A program made the position numbers and the translations under genes. Source: Anaerolinea thermophila (GTDB lineage: Bacteria > Chloroflexota > Anaerolineae > Anaerolineales > Anaerolineaceae). From it: a stretch of DNA of 64,000 nucleotides. Location of the stretch: the NCBI RefSeq assembly GCF_020723905.1, contig NZ_DYHZ01000006.1, positions 62,001 to 126,000 on the forward strand. The letters run 5' to 3'. The notes beneath the pieces were generated by a model. It searched no databases. It was given only the letters and a program-made list of their open reading frames with translations, and had not been told where the DNA came from. Shown here one piece after another: positions 9,232 to 16,223 of this stretch. Within the stretch, counting starts at the first letter, position 1. The number at the start of each line of letters is the position of its first letter.

Positions 9232-9771
9232 CTAGAAGGGGAGGAAGTTCAACAAACCTGCCCCTCCATATGCAAACAGGAGCATTTTCAACACTTTCCC
9301 AATCCAACAAAACAGCAGGAACCGCCACACCGGCATTCTTAACATTCCAGCAATGATTCCAGCCACATCAAATACCGGATTGGGAACGAAAGCCAGAACC
9401 AGCACCGTCCAAACCCCGTAACGCCGCATCCAATACACTAACCGATCATATACATCAGAGCGTTCAACCACGCCCCTGCCGCTGATACCCGCAAGATATC
9501 CGGAAAGTTCACCCAGCGCACTGCCCGTTCCTGCCACCACAGCCACCCAAAAGGGATGAAAAACAGCCCCCATTAGAGAAGTAAATAACACCCCCGGTAC
9601 TGGCAAAATCAGGGTGGCATTACTCAGCAATGAAACCAGGAACAAGCCCGGATACCCCAATCCGGCAAGTTGTTTTACCTGGTCACGATACAGGTAAATG
9701 GAAACCGAAAGGACGATTACGAGGAGCAATAAGAGAATTCGGACAATTCGTAATCGCGTCTCCGGTTTCAT
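9232..9771 (-). CDS. VTT-domain (DedA/TVP38-like) membrane protein
   Basis: 179 aa with an N-terminal helix (9-28) and the VTT domain: a helix with LLSNATLILPVPG, a re-entrant loop GVLFTSLMGAVF, the small-residue helix AGTGSALGELSGYLAG, and two C-terminal helices. The family is related to bacterial DedA proteins and to eukaryotic VMP1/TMEM41 scramblases, so a role in lipid movement across the membrane is plausible but unproven. The start overlaps the udk stop by 4 bases (ATGA), which makes it the second gene of a udk operon. The pairing with a nucleotide-salvage kinase gives no clear functional hint. Confidence 0.85.
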   Translation of the reverse strand: MKPETRLRIVRILLLLLVIVLSVSIYLYRDQVKQLAGLGYPGLFLVSLLSNATLILPVPGVLFTSLMGAVFHPFWVAVVAGTGSALGELSGYLAGISGRGVVERSDVYDRLVYWMRRYGVWTVLVLAFVPNPVFDVAGIIAGMLRMPVWRFLLFCWIGKVLKMLLFAYGGAGLLNFLPF

Positions 9772-10412
9772 TCAGCAGGCTGTTCCTCTCCAAGCAGTTT
9801 TTCGATTCGAGCAATCACCATATCGAGGGCAACAATGTTCATTCCCCCTTCAGGGATAATGACATCGGCATATCGTTTGGTAGGCTCCACAAACTCTAAA
9901 TGCATGGGGCGAACCGTTTCCAGATATTGACGAATTACTGACTCGGTTGTTCTGCCCCGTTCGACAATGTCCCGTTGTAATCGTCGAATAAAACGGATAT
10001 CGGGATCAGTATCCACAAATATTTTCACATCAAAAAGCGCGCGTAAAGCAGGTTCGTAGAAAATCAAGATTCCATCCACCAGAATGATCCGCCGCGGTTC
10101 AACCAGAATGGTCTCTTCAGTTCGGGTATGATGCGCAAAATCATACACCGGCATATGGACTGGCTGCCATTGTTTCAGTTGATGAATGTGCTGAATCAGC
10201 AAATCCGTCTCCAGCGAGTCCGGATGGTCAAAATTAACTCGCTGCCGTTCTTCCAGAGATAGATGAGTTAAATCCCGATAGTAAGCATCATGAGAGAGGC
10301 AGGCGATACGATGACTGCCAACCCGTTCAATGATGCTTTTCACAACAGTTGTTTTTCCAGAGCCGGTTCCACCGGCAATACCAATTACGAGGGGATTCAG
10401 GCGTCCTTGCAT
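9768..10412 (-). CDS. udk: Uridine kinase
   Basis: 214 aa, the usual size. Phosphorylates uridine and cytidine to UMP and CMP in pyrimidine salvage, which fits upp at 24.1 kb. Walker A is GIAGGTGSGKTTVV; the substrate-binding stretches SHDAYYRDL and NFDHPDSLETDLL, the lid ILVEPRRIILVDGILIFYEP and DIRFIRRLQRDIVERGR are all present. The ATG has no Shine-Dalgarno; it lies only 6 bases after a consensus extended -10, so the mRNA is probably leaderless. It is divergent from the zinc-ribbon gene, which has the mirror-image arrangement. Confidence 0.95.
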   Translation of the reverse strand: MQGRLNPLVIGIAGGTGSGKTTVVKSIIERVGSHRIACLSHDAYYRDLTHLSLEERQRVNFDHPDSLETDLLIQHIHQLKQWQPVHMPVYDFAHHTRTEETILVEPRRIILVDGILIFYEPALRALFDVKIFVDTDPDIRFIRRLQRDIVERGRTTESVIRQYLETVRPMHLEFVEPTKRYADVIIPEGGMNIVALDMVIARIEKLLGEEQPAE

Positions 10413-10418
10413 AATCGA

Positions 10419-10427
10419 ATTATAGCA
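10419..10427 (-). promoter_or_regulatory. Extended -10 of udk, leaderless arrangement
   Basis: On the minus strand TGCTATAAT is a perfect TGn-TATAAT. Its last base is separated from the udk ATG by only 6 bases (TCGATT), so transcription should begin at or within a base of the start codon. Confidence 0.75.
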
Positions 10428-10494
10428 AATGCTGAGGAAACTACGGGTAGGAAATTAAAAAATGGTCAAGAGTCGTGGTTTGATTGCCTTTTTA

Positions 10495-10503
10495 TGTTAT
10501 ATT
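10495..10503 (+). promoter_or_regulatory. Extended -10 of the zinc-ribbon gene, leaderless arrangement
   Basis: TGTTATATT (TGn-TATATT) ends 6 bases before the ATG at 10510. This supports that ATG over the tracked start at 10462, which lies upstream of the promoter element. Confidence 0.65.
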
Positions 10504-10509
10504 CTGGTT

Positions 10510-11775
10510 ATGCCCAGTTTGGATTATGAACTTTTATCGCATGGACGGGCTTCTGCAATTGCAGGAGAGAAAGAAATGGCGCGCCGCTATCTGGAACGCT
10601 TCTTGAGACGCTCACCCTCAGAAGAGGAGCGTCTCGAGGCTTTATACTGGCTGAGCGAAGTGGTTGACGACCTCAGGGAAAAACGAGCGCTATTAGAAGA
10701 AATTCTGGCAAGCAACATGGGAGATGTTCGCGCGCGCCGGAAATTAGCCATTCTGGATGGAAAAATTAAACCAGAGGAGATTGTTGATCCCGAACACCTT
10801 CCTGCTCCCGGGGAAATCCAAACCAATGGCACCCGTTCGTTTACCTGTCCTCAATGTGGCGGCAGGTTGACCTACGCACCTGATGGACAATCTCTGGTGT
10901 GTGAGTTTTGTGAAAGCCAGTCCCGAATTCGCCAGCAACGCCCCACAAAAGAAGATGATTTTCTTATTGCCATGGTCACCGCGAAAGCCCAGCGACATCC
11001 CATCCAGCACCACGTGGTGGAATGCAAAGGGTGCGGTGCTTCCTTCACGCTACCTCCCCAGGCACTCACCCATGTTTGCCCCTTCTGTCAGACTCCCTAT
11101 GCCATCGAACAAGTTGAAGTCCGGGAATTAGACGCCCCGGATAGCATCATTCCATTTAGAATTTCCAGGGAAGAGGCACGAAAAATTCTGGTTGCATGGC
11201 TACGCGAAAATTCGCCCGAAGAAAAGCCTTCCCTCAAATCCATGTCTGGAGTGTATTTACCGGCATGGGTATTTACCATCGGCGGGCAAATTGACTGGAA
11301 AGGCTGGATATTCAAAGAGAAAAAAACGGTGCCTGTTCAAGATCGCCAAATCCTTAACATTCCGGATATCCTCATCCCCGCAGTGAAGGACTTTACGGAA
11401 TCCCTGAAACCTGTATTTGATTCTTTTTCTCTAAGTGATTTGATTGCATTTGATTCGGGGTACCTCGCCAGTTTTCATGCAGAAACCTTTCAAATTTCCG
11501 CTGCCGATGCTTCCCTTCTCGCACGAGAGAAAGCCGTTGAATTGATTCGTGCAAATATTACTGCAAGCGCATTTTCTCAAATTCACGATCTGGCGGTCAA
11601 GACACCCAATATTATGGTTGAGTCTTACCGACTGGCTTTATTCCCCGTATGGATGGTGGTGCTTCGTACTGGCTCCACCCAATTCCGGGTGGCAATTAAT
11701 GGGCAAAACGGAAAATGCTACACAGAGCGGGGAAGCTCATCATCTCACTGGCTGAAAAAGTTACTGGGATTGTGA
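10510..11775 (+). CDS. Zinc-ribbon protein of unknown function
   Basis: 421 aa from the ATG that follows the -10 element. Residues 1-75 look like TPR-type helices (YLERFLRRSPSEEERLEALY). Two zinc ribbons follow, CPQCGG...CEFC and CKGCGA...CPFC, the second resembling rubredoxin/TFIIB-type knuckles. The remaining 230 residues form a domain with two related halves, each with a Trp-rich strand (YLPAWVFTIGGQIDWKGW; ALFPVWMVVLRTG). Related zinc-ribbon proteins are common in Chloroflexota but I do not recognise a function. No signal peptide or membrane helix is seen. The 3' end overlaps the convergent hydrolase gene by 15 bases. Confidence 0.75.
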   Translation: MPSLDYELLSHGRASAIAGEKEMARRYLERFLRRSPSEEERLEALYWLSEVVDDLREKRALLEEILASNMGDVRARRKLAILDGKIKPEEIVDPEHLPAPGEIQTNGTRSFTCPQCGGRLTYAPDGQSLVCEFCESQSRIRQQRPTKEDDFLIAMVTAKAQRHPIQHHVVECKGCGASFTLPPQALTHVCPFCQTPYAIEQVEVRELDAPDSIIPFRISREEARKILVAWLRENSPEEKPSLKSMSGVYLPAWVFTIGGQIDWKGWIFKEKKTVPVQDRQILNIPDILIPAVKDFTESLKPVFDSFSLSDLIAFDSGYLASFHAETFQISAADASLLAREKAVELIRANITASAFSQIHDLAVKTPNIMVESYRLALFPVWMVVLRTGSTQFRVAINGQNGKCYTERGSSSSHWLKKLLGL

Positions 11776-13029
11776 CGAGAGATCATCCAGAATTTTACGG
11801 GCAAAAGCCTGGCTGAACGCCATGGTCTCTTCAAAACCCTTTTCCCCTCGCAATAAGGTATGATGTTCACCCGAAACGAAGTGAAACTCCAAAGGAGCCT
11901 TTATCAGGCGAGCCAGACGAGCAGTGACCTCAGGACGCACAACAGGATCATATCTGCCCTGAAGGATACAAACCGGCATGGACAAACGCGGCGCTGACCG
12001 CTTAACAGAGCGACTCAGAGCACGAAATTGCTCCAGAAATAATAAGGGTACCTGAATCTGTTGCACCATCTTTCGCAAAGAAGGCACATCTACCGGCACA
12101 TCCGGTGCTGCACGGCGAGCCTCGGCTTTTAACTGCTCAACCCACTGAGGGAAAAGGCGAAATGGATAAATTGCCTGTGGGAGAAACAGACGCACAATCC
12201 CGACCAGAAGGCGGATCCCCATGGATTCGGGAATCCAGAAAGGTGCCAGAAGAAGCAATCCATGTGGCTGAGATTTTTCCGCCGCCACAATCGACAACCC
12301 TCCCCCCATGGAAAAACCCGCCAGGAGCACTTTCCGCCCCTGGGTTTTGTAATAGGACACTTCCTGCACGATTTTATCTACCCATCTCTGTAACCCGTGC
12401 TGATACATGTTGGGCAACTCGGCTCCAAAACCCGGTAACAGCAGGGCTTTGACCGTCCATCCCTGTTGATTGAAAGCCATTGCCCACTCACGGACCTCAG
12501 CAGGTGTACCGGGAAAACCGTGAACCAAAACAGCAACCGGATCCCCTCCCTCCAGTATAAATTCCTGATGTTCATCCCCCTTAAGAATGCCTAATTCGGG
12601 GAAAACAATTTCCTCTCTGGGTACGTAAATGGCGTGCAAAGCATCAAAAAGCAGGAGGAAACCACCCTGCACCAGGATGCCCAGTCCCATACCACGCCAC
12701 CACTCATCTCCCCCGCTGGACATCATCCAAATCCCGCCCAAAACATAAAGCACATCCAGTCCTGTATTGACCCAGAGAAACTTTTGAAGACGGGAAGCAT
12801 CTCGACTGAAACCTTGAAAGTCTGGAGGCGTTTCAATTTTTTTATTTAAGCCGCGCAAGGCAAATAAGGCAATGGCACAATCAATCAATCCCCAGAGCGC
12901 ACTCTGGAAACCAAAGCCCTTCCAGAACAAAGCAGGGTGTAACAACCCCAAAACAGCGCCAGCAAGGACGCTCAAAGTACCCCAGGCAAACAGGCGATGA
13001 CTGAGAATTTTCTGGTAATAGTAGATCAT
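11761..13029 (-). CDS. Membrane-anchored alpha/beta hydrolase
   Basis: 422 aa. The first 150 residues carry about four hydrophobic helices (LSVLAGAVLGLLHPALFW; GLGILVQGGFLLLFDAL). The rest is an alpha/beta hydrolase: oxyanion loop VLVHGFPGTPAEV, nucleophile elbow AGFSMGGG, acid in LQGRYDPVV, and His in SGEHHTLL. The pattern resembles monoglyceride lipase/carboxylesterase types (EstD-like). The ATG is 40 bases after the stop of the peroxiredoxin-like gene, with no good Shine-Dalgarno, so it may be the last gene of that operon and depend on upstream translation. Confidence 0.85.
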   Translation of the reverse strand: MIYYYQKILSHRLFAWGTLSVLAGAVLGLLHPALFWKGFGFQSALWGLIDCAIALFALRGLNKKIETPPDFQGFSRDASRLQKFLWVNTGLDVLYVLGGIWMMSSGGDEWWRGMGLGILVQGGFLLLFDALHAIYVPREEIVFPELGILKGDEHQEFILEGGDPVAVLVHGFPGTPAEVREWAMAFNQQGWTVKALLLPGFGAELPNMYQHGLQRWVDKIVQEVSYYKTQGRKVLLAGFSMGGGLSIVAAEKSQPHGLLLLAPFWIPESMGIRLLVGIVRLFLPQAIYPFRLFPQWVEQLKAEARRAAPDVPVDVPSLRKMVQQIQVPLLFLEQFRALSRSVKRSAPRLSMPVCILQGRYDPVVRPEVTARLARLIKAPLEFHFVSGEHHTLLRGEKGFEETMAFSQAFARKILDDLSSQSQ

Positions 13030-13069
13030 CTGGTTTCAGCAAAAACCCAATTCAATCTGGCGATTCTTC

Positions 13070-13549
13070 TCAAGAACTCTCCGCGTTTAACGCATCCAAC
13101 AGGTTCAAAATGCTCTCGTTTGAAGGAATGTCCGCCATGGAGTCGCCATAATGGCTATACCGAATAACTCCCTGTTTATCAATCAGGAAAAGCGCAGGCA
13201 TCCTCCCGAATTTAAATAAACTGACTTCCTGATCATAACGATTGGCTACTCTGGAACGAAGATCGGCGCATCCCGGAAAAGGCATCTCATTCTCTTGCCA
13301 GTACTTCCGAAAAGCATTGGGACCATCGGGACCAATGGCAACAATTTCTGCCCCACGCTTGACAAACTCCGCATAATCCTGACGCAACTGCGCCAGATGT
13401 TGACGGCAATAGGGTCATATAAACCCACGCAAAAGCACCAGGACTACTGGCTTTTTCCCCCGGAAATCAGATAATCGAATAAGGTTTCCCTGTGTGTCGG
13501 TTAATTCAAAGTCAGGTGCTTCCATCATGCGAGACAATCGTTCAGCCAT
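13070..13549 (-). CDS. Peroxiredoxin-like selenoprotein candidate (in-frame TGA read as Sec)
   Basis: 159 aa if the TGA at 13415-13417 is read as selenocysteine (U). Two tracked ORFs (13415-13600 and 13070-13387) are one frame broken only by this codon. The N-terminus MEAPDFELTDTQGNLIRLSD and LRGFI-U-PYCRQHLAQL match the AhpC/TSA-like redoxin fold, in which the position of U is the first Cys of a CxxC; the resolving Cys (PYC) is kept. The C-terminal half (FGRMPALFLIDKQGVIRYSH) is a complete thioredoxin-fold end, so there is no sign of decay. The ATG at 13549 follows GGAGGGGAAGGA. It is likely a thiol- or selenol-based peroxidase or reductase, placed 16 bases after an alpha/beta hydrolase gene. 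Confidence 0.78.
13379..13417 (-). promoter_or_regulatory. SECIS-like hairpin directly after the in-frame TGA
   Basis: On the minus strand, 18 bases after TGA, CTGGCGC-AGTT-GCGTCAG forms a 7-bp stem (one G-T pair) with loop AGTT. The loop starts 26 bases after the TGA and has G in its second position. This fits the known bacterial SECIS pattern: loop 16-37 bases downstream of UGA, a G in the first two loop positions, a stable upper stem. The element covers 13379-13396 and the TGA itself is 13415-13417. Confidence 0.65.
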
Positions 13550-13565
13550 ATCCTTCCCCTCCATC

Positions 13566-14561
13566 CTATTGAAATTTATACCTGCCAAGAAATTCTTCAA
13601 CTGCTTTCAAAAACTGATCAGGGCATTCTTCCTGTGGAACATGGCCACAATTTGAAAAAACTACCAGTTGCGCCTGAGGAATTTCCTCAGCCAGTTTCAG
13701 GCTGAGCGATGTGGGTACGATACGATCATCATCCCCGGTCACGACGAGTACCGGCATGGTCAATTCAGCAAAACGGAGGGAGAGATCTTCACTACCGCTG
13801 CCTGCTTTGGTAAACTCCCACAAGGCGCGATCCCAGTTTTCCATATGAAGAGGTTTGCGATATCCTTCTATTACTTCTGGGGTTAATTTCGAAGGATCGT
13901 GCCAAGCCATTGAAATCAGGGATTGTCCCTGCTCGCCTGCAAAAGCAGATCTCAACAAATAAGGTCCAATGCGGTTCAATTGAGGAGTGTTCATGAGGGC
14001 ACGAATGAATGATGACTGAACTCCTCCACCCTGATAAATAGCGGCATCTACCAGAATTAACCCAGAAACTCGTTCGGGATGAGCCAGAGCCATCTGCATT
14101 GCCAGCCTGCCCCCCGCTGAGTTTCCAATCAGGATTGCCTGATTGACTCCAAGACGATCCATTAATCCAACCAAAAGAGAAATATTGCCTTCAACGCTGT
14201 ACGGATTTATACCCTGCCAGTCTTTGGGCATAGGACGGCTGGTCAACCCAAAGGCGGGGCGGTCGTAAGCAATGACCGTACCATGAACAGAAAGTGGTTC
14301 CACCACCTCCCGCCAGGAAAACGTACTGGCGCCAAACCCATGAAGCAAAATGATCGCGGGTTCACCGGCACCGTACTTCTTGTAGTGGACCTGAATACCC
14401 TGGATCTGGATGAACTGGCTGTCTGGGTCTTTTAATTCATTTACATTCCGGATGTCCTGCAAAGGGGGTACAGGCAAGATCAATGGGACAACCAGCAGTC
14501 CTGCCAGCAAAAGCAACAAAATCACCCCAATAACCCTCAATATCCCAGAAATCCGCTTCAT
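13566..14561 (-). CDS. Alpha/beta hydrolase with N-terminal membrane anchor
   Basis: 331 aa. An uncleaved-looking N-terminal helix (8-29, VIGVILLLLLAGLLVVPLIL) precedes the hydrolase: oxyanion loop LLHGFGASTFSW, nucleophile elbow IGNSAGGRLA, acid GDDDRIVP and catalytic His NCGHVPQEECPDQF. The order and the wide cap region (185-250) are typical for the haloalkane dehalogenase/epoxide hydrolase/esterase branch; the substrate cannot be told. It starts with an ATGA overlap at the end of the upstream hydrolase and is followed 16 bases later by the peroxiredoxin-like gene, forming one operon. Confidence 0.9.
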   Translation of the reverse strand: MKRISGILRVIGVILLLLLAGLLVVPLILPVPPLQDIRNVNELKDPDSQFIQIQGIQVHYKKYGAGEPAIILLHGFGASTFSWREVVEPLSVHGTVIAYDRPAFGLTSRPMPKDWQGINPYSVEGNISLLVGLMDRLGVNQAILIGNSAGGRLAMQMALAHPERVSGLILVDAAIYQGGGVQSSFIRALMNTPQLNRIGPYLLRSAFAGEQGQSLISMAWHDPSKLTPEVIEGYRKPLHMENWDRALWEFTKAGSGSEDLSLRFAELTMPVLVVTGDDDRIVPTSLSLKLAEEIPQAQLVVFSNCGHVPQEECPDQFLKAVEEFLGRYKFQ

Positions 14562-15307
14562 AAATCCCCCTCTTTCATACGGGTTAAAAACTCAAGGATG
14601 GCTGACACCACCTGTTCTTGCTGCTGTTCGCGAGAAATCTGTGCGGGAAGATCGCCATTCTGATCACCATACCAGCCAAACTGAGCATGGTTCCCTCCGG
14701 CAATTTCCACCCAGAGGGTATCTGCCGGTAAAAGAGGGCGAGATGCCAGTACTTTTTCAGGTGTGGCAAGTCCATCCTGAGAAGCATATATGGAGAGAAC
14801 TTTGAGAGATGATATTTCCCGCAGGTTATCGCTGTTTGCCGGGTACGATGCCAGTAAAATCAGCCCTTCAACTTTATCCGGGTGTTGCTTGATGAAATGA
14901 GCCGCCATGGCACCACCCAGAGAATGTCCGCCAACCACCCAATGCTTTACATCTGGATAAGCCCGAATCACATCCAGGGCAACGTCCGGATCAAAAACCG
15001 CCAGATTTAAAGGCATGGAGGGAATCACCACCAGGTAGCCTTTCCCGGAAATACTCCGCGCAAGCGGCGCATAGGATCGGGGATCTACTCTGCCGCCGGG
15101 GTAGAAAATCAAACCCGTATCCGGTTCCCTCAAAAGCGGGGTGAAAACCAACCAAGATGACTCAGATACAGAAACCTGTTGATCAGACTGGAGTGCATTC
15201 ATCGCTTCTGGCACAGGCTGCGCAGGCGTGGACCCCCAAATGACAAAACTGCCAATGAACAGAACAAGAATGACCGGCAAAAGCCATAAAATTCGCAGTT
15301 TCTTCAT
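14558..15307 (-). CDS. Alpha/beta hydrolase (dienelactone-hydrolase-like), membrane anchored
   Basis: 249 aa. N-terminal signal-anchor (residues 5-27), then a compact alpha/beta hydrolase: GGRVDPRSYAPLAR after the first strand, nucleophile elbow GGHSLGGAMA, acid in YASQDGLATPE and catalytic His in GGNHAQFGWYG. The short cap and this strand order fit the PF12695/DLH-like group. It probably faces the outside of the membrane. First gene of the minus-strand operon that continues through the second hydrolase, the selenoprotein candidate and the third hydrolase. A TAGAAT box lies 6 bases before its ATG, a possible leaderless start. Confidence 0.87.
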   Translation of the reverse strand: MKKLRILWLLPVILVLFIGSFVIWGSTPAQPVPEAMNALQSDQQVSVSESSWLVFTPLLREPDTGLIFYPGGRVDPRSYAPLARSISGKGYLVVIPSMPLNLAVFDPDVALDVIRAYPDVKHWVVGGHSLGGAMAAHFIKQHPDKVEGLILLASYPANSDNLREISSLKVLSIYASQDGLATPEKVLASRPLLPADTLWVEIAGGNHAQFGWYGDQNGDLPAQISREQQQEQVVSAILEFLTRMKEGDL

Positions 15308-15313
15308 ATGAAG

Positions 15314-15319
15314 ATTCTA
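15314..15319 (-). promoter_or_regulatory. Possible -10 box of the hydrolase operon
   Basis: On the minus strand TAGAAT ends 6 bases before the ATG at 15307, the same geometry as the udk and zinc-ribbon promoters, but without the TGn extension and with only a weak TTCTCG at the -35 position. Confidence 0.35.
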
Positions 15320-15374
15320 CGTCATCCACGGCTATTCGAGAAGATACGCTCTATACAAACCCTGTACAAATATC

Positions 15375-16223
15375 TTAGAAATGGATTTCTGCAACCTGAT
15401 CAAAATCAAAGGATAAGGTTTGCGATTCTTCTTCGTCTTCTTCCCAGTCCAGAAAATTCCCTGCTAAACCGCGATCACACAGGGAACGATACACACAGAA
15501 ACGACAACGCTTTTCTTCAGTGGTGGGAGGAAAGACATCATCCTGTTCAATCCAATCAATCAATTGAAGGATGTCTTGCCTGTCCTTTTCAAACTGTTCT
15601 TGAGAATACGGCAAATGCACACTTTTTTCTGGAGCACCAGCAAACCAGTAAATCATCTCCACATCTTGAGGTCTCGGAGATTCCGTTCCAAAAATATTTT
15701 TACCGGCTTCCACAAGCACATAGCGATACACGCGTGTTTGCCAGCGCTGTGACAGATGAATGACTTTGGGAACTTTCTCTCCAGTCTTCCAATCCCAAAT
15801 GATCCAGCGCAATGGATCGGTTTTCATTTGAATGAAATCAAAGCGGGCAAAGAGGCGGTATTGTCTGATCGGAAGACTGAGGGCAAACTCTACTTTTTTC
15901 ACCTGGCCTACATTCAGTGACGGGTACAGTTGCACAAAGTTATTCCACCACGTATACAAAAGGGGATCGCTCCCGGCAACCTTTTCCAGAAGCGCCAGGT
16001 CTAAGCCCACCAGTGCCTGTTGTGCCAGCCGATGAAACTGCTCGCCCAGCAAGCGATGCCTCTCATACTCTTCCAGCGGCTCCACAGGCGGGGCAGGCCA
16101 GGCAAGTTGCTCTAAATACCGAAGCCAGAACCGGCGCGGGCAATCGGCATAGTCCTGCAAACTGTGCTGACTGAAAACAAACGATTGTTGGTCTGCCAAA
16201 CGCTTAACAGGTTGGTTGAGCAT
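15375..16223 (-). CDS. PD-(D/E)XK nuclease with Fe-S cysteine set (AddB/Cas4-like)
   Basis: 282 aa. The first Cys (DYADCPRRFWLRY, residue 28) and a C-terminal CX2CX5C (KRCRFCVYRSLC) are the four-cysteine arrangement that holds a 4Fe-4S cluster in AddB and Cas4. Between them lie the nuclease residues: RFDFI, WDWKTG (the D and ExK-type core) and the QxxxY motif QTRVYRY. The start has GGAGG and overlaps the end of the UvrD helicase gene by 20 bases. In AddB this nuclease is fused to a helicase-like region; here it is a free protein encoded after two helicase-like genes. No CRISPR array is nearby, so a Cas4 role is unlikely. Confidence 0.88.
   Translation of the reverse strand: MLNQPVKRLADQQSFVFSQHSLQDYADCPRRFWLRYLEQLAWPAPPVEPLEEYERHRLLGEQFHRLAQQALVGLDLALLEKVAGSDPLLYTWWNNFVQLYPSLNVGQVKKVEFALSLPIRQYRLFARFDFIQMKTDPLRWIIWDWKTGEKVPKVIHLSQRWQTRVYRYVLVEAGKNIFGTESPRPQDVEMIYWFAGAPEKSVHLPYSQEQFEKDRQDILQLIDWIEQDDVFPPTTEEKRCRFCVYRSLCDRGLAGNFLDWEEDEEESQTLSFDFDQVAEIHF

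Noticed and set aside
13070-13600. Reading the TGA at 13415 as a simple nonsense mutation or a sequencing error
   Set aside because: Frame is kept on both sides, the codon falls on the conserved Cys, the downstream CxxC partner is intact and a SECIS-like hairpin follows. The possibility is kept open only in the refutation test.
15375-16223. Fe-S nuclease as Cas4 of a CRISPR system
   Set aside because: No repeat array or other cas gene in the window, and the gene overlaps a UvrD helicase in a repair operon.
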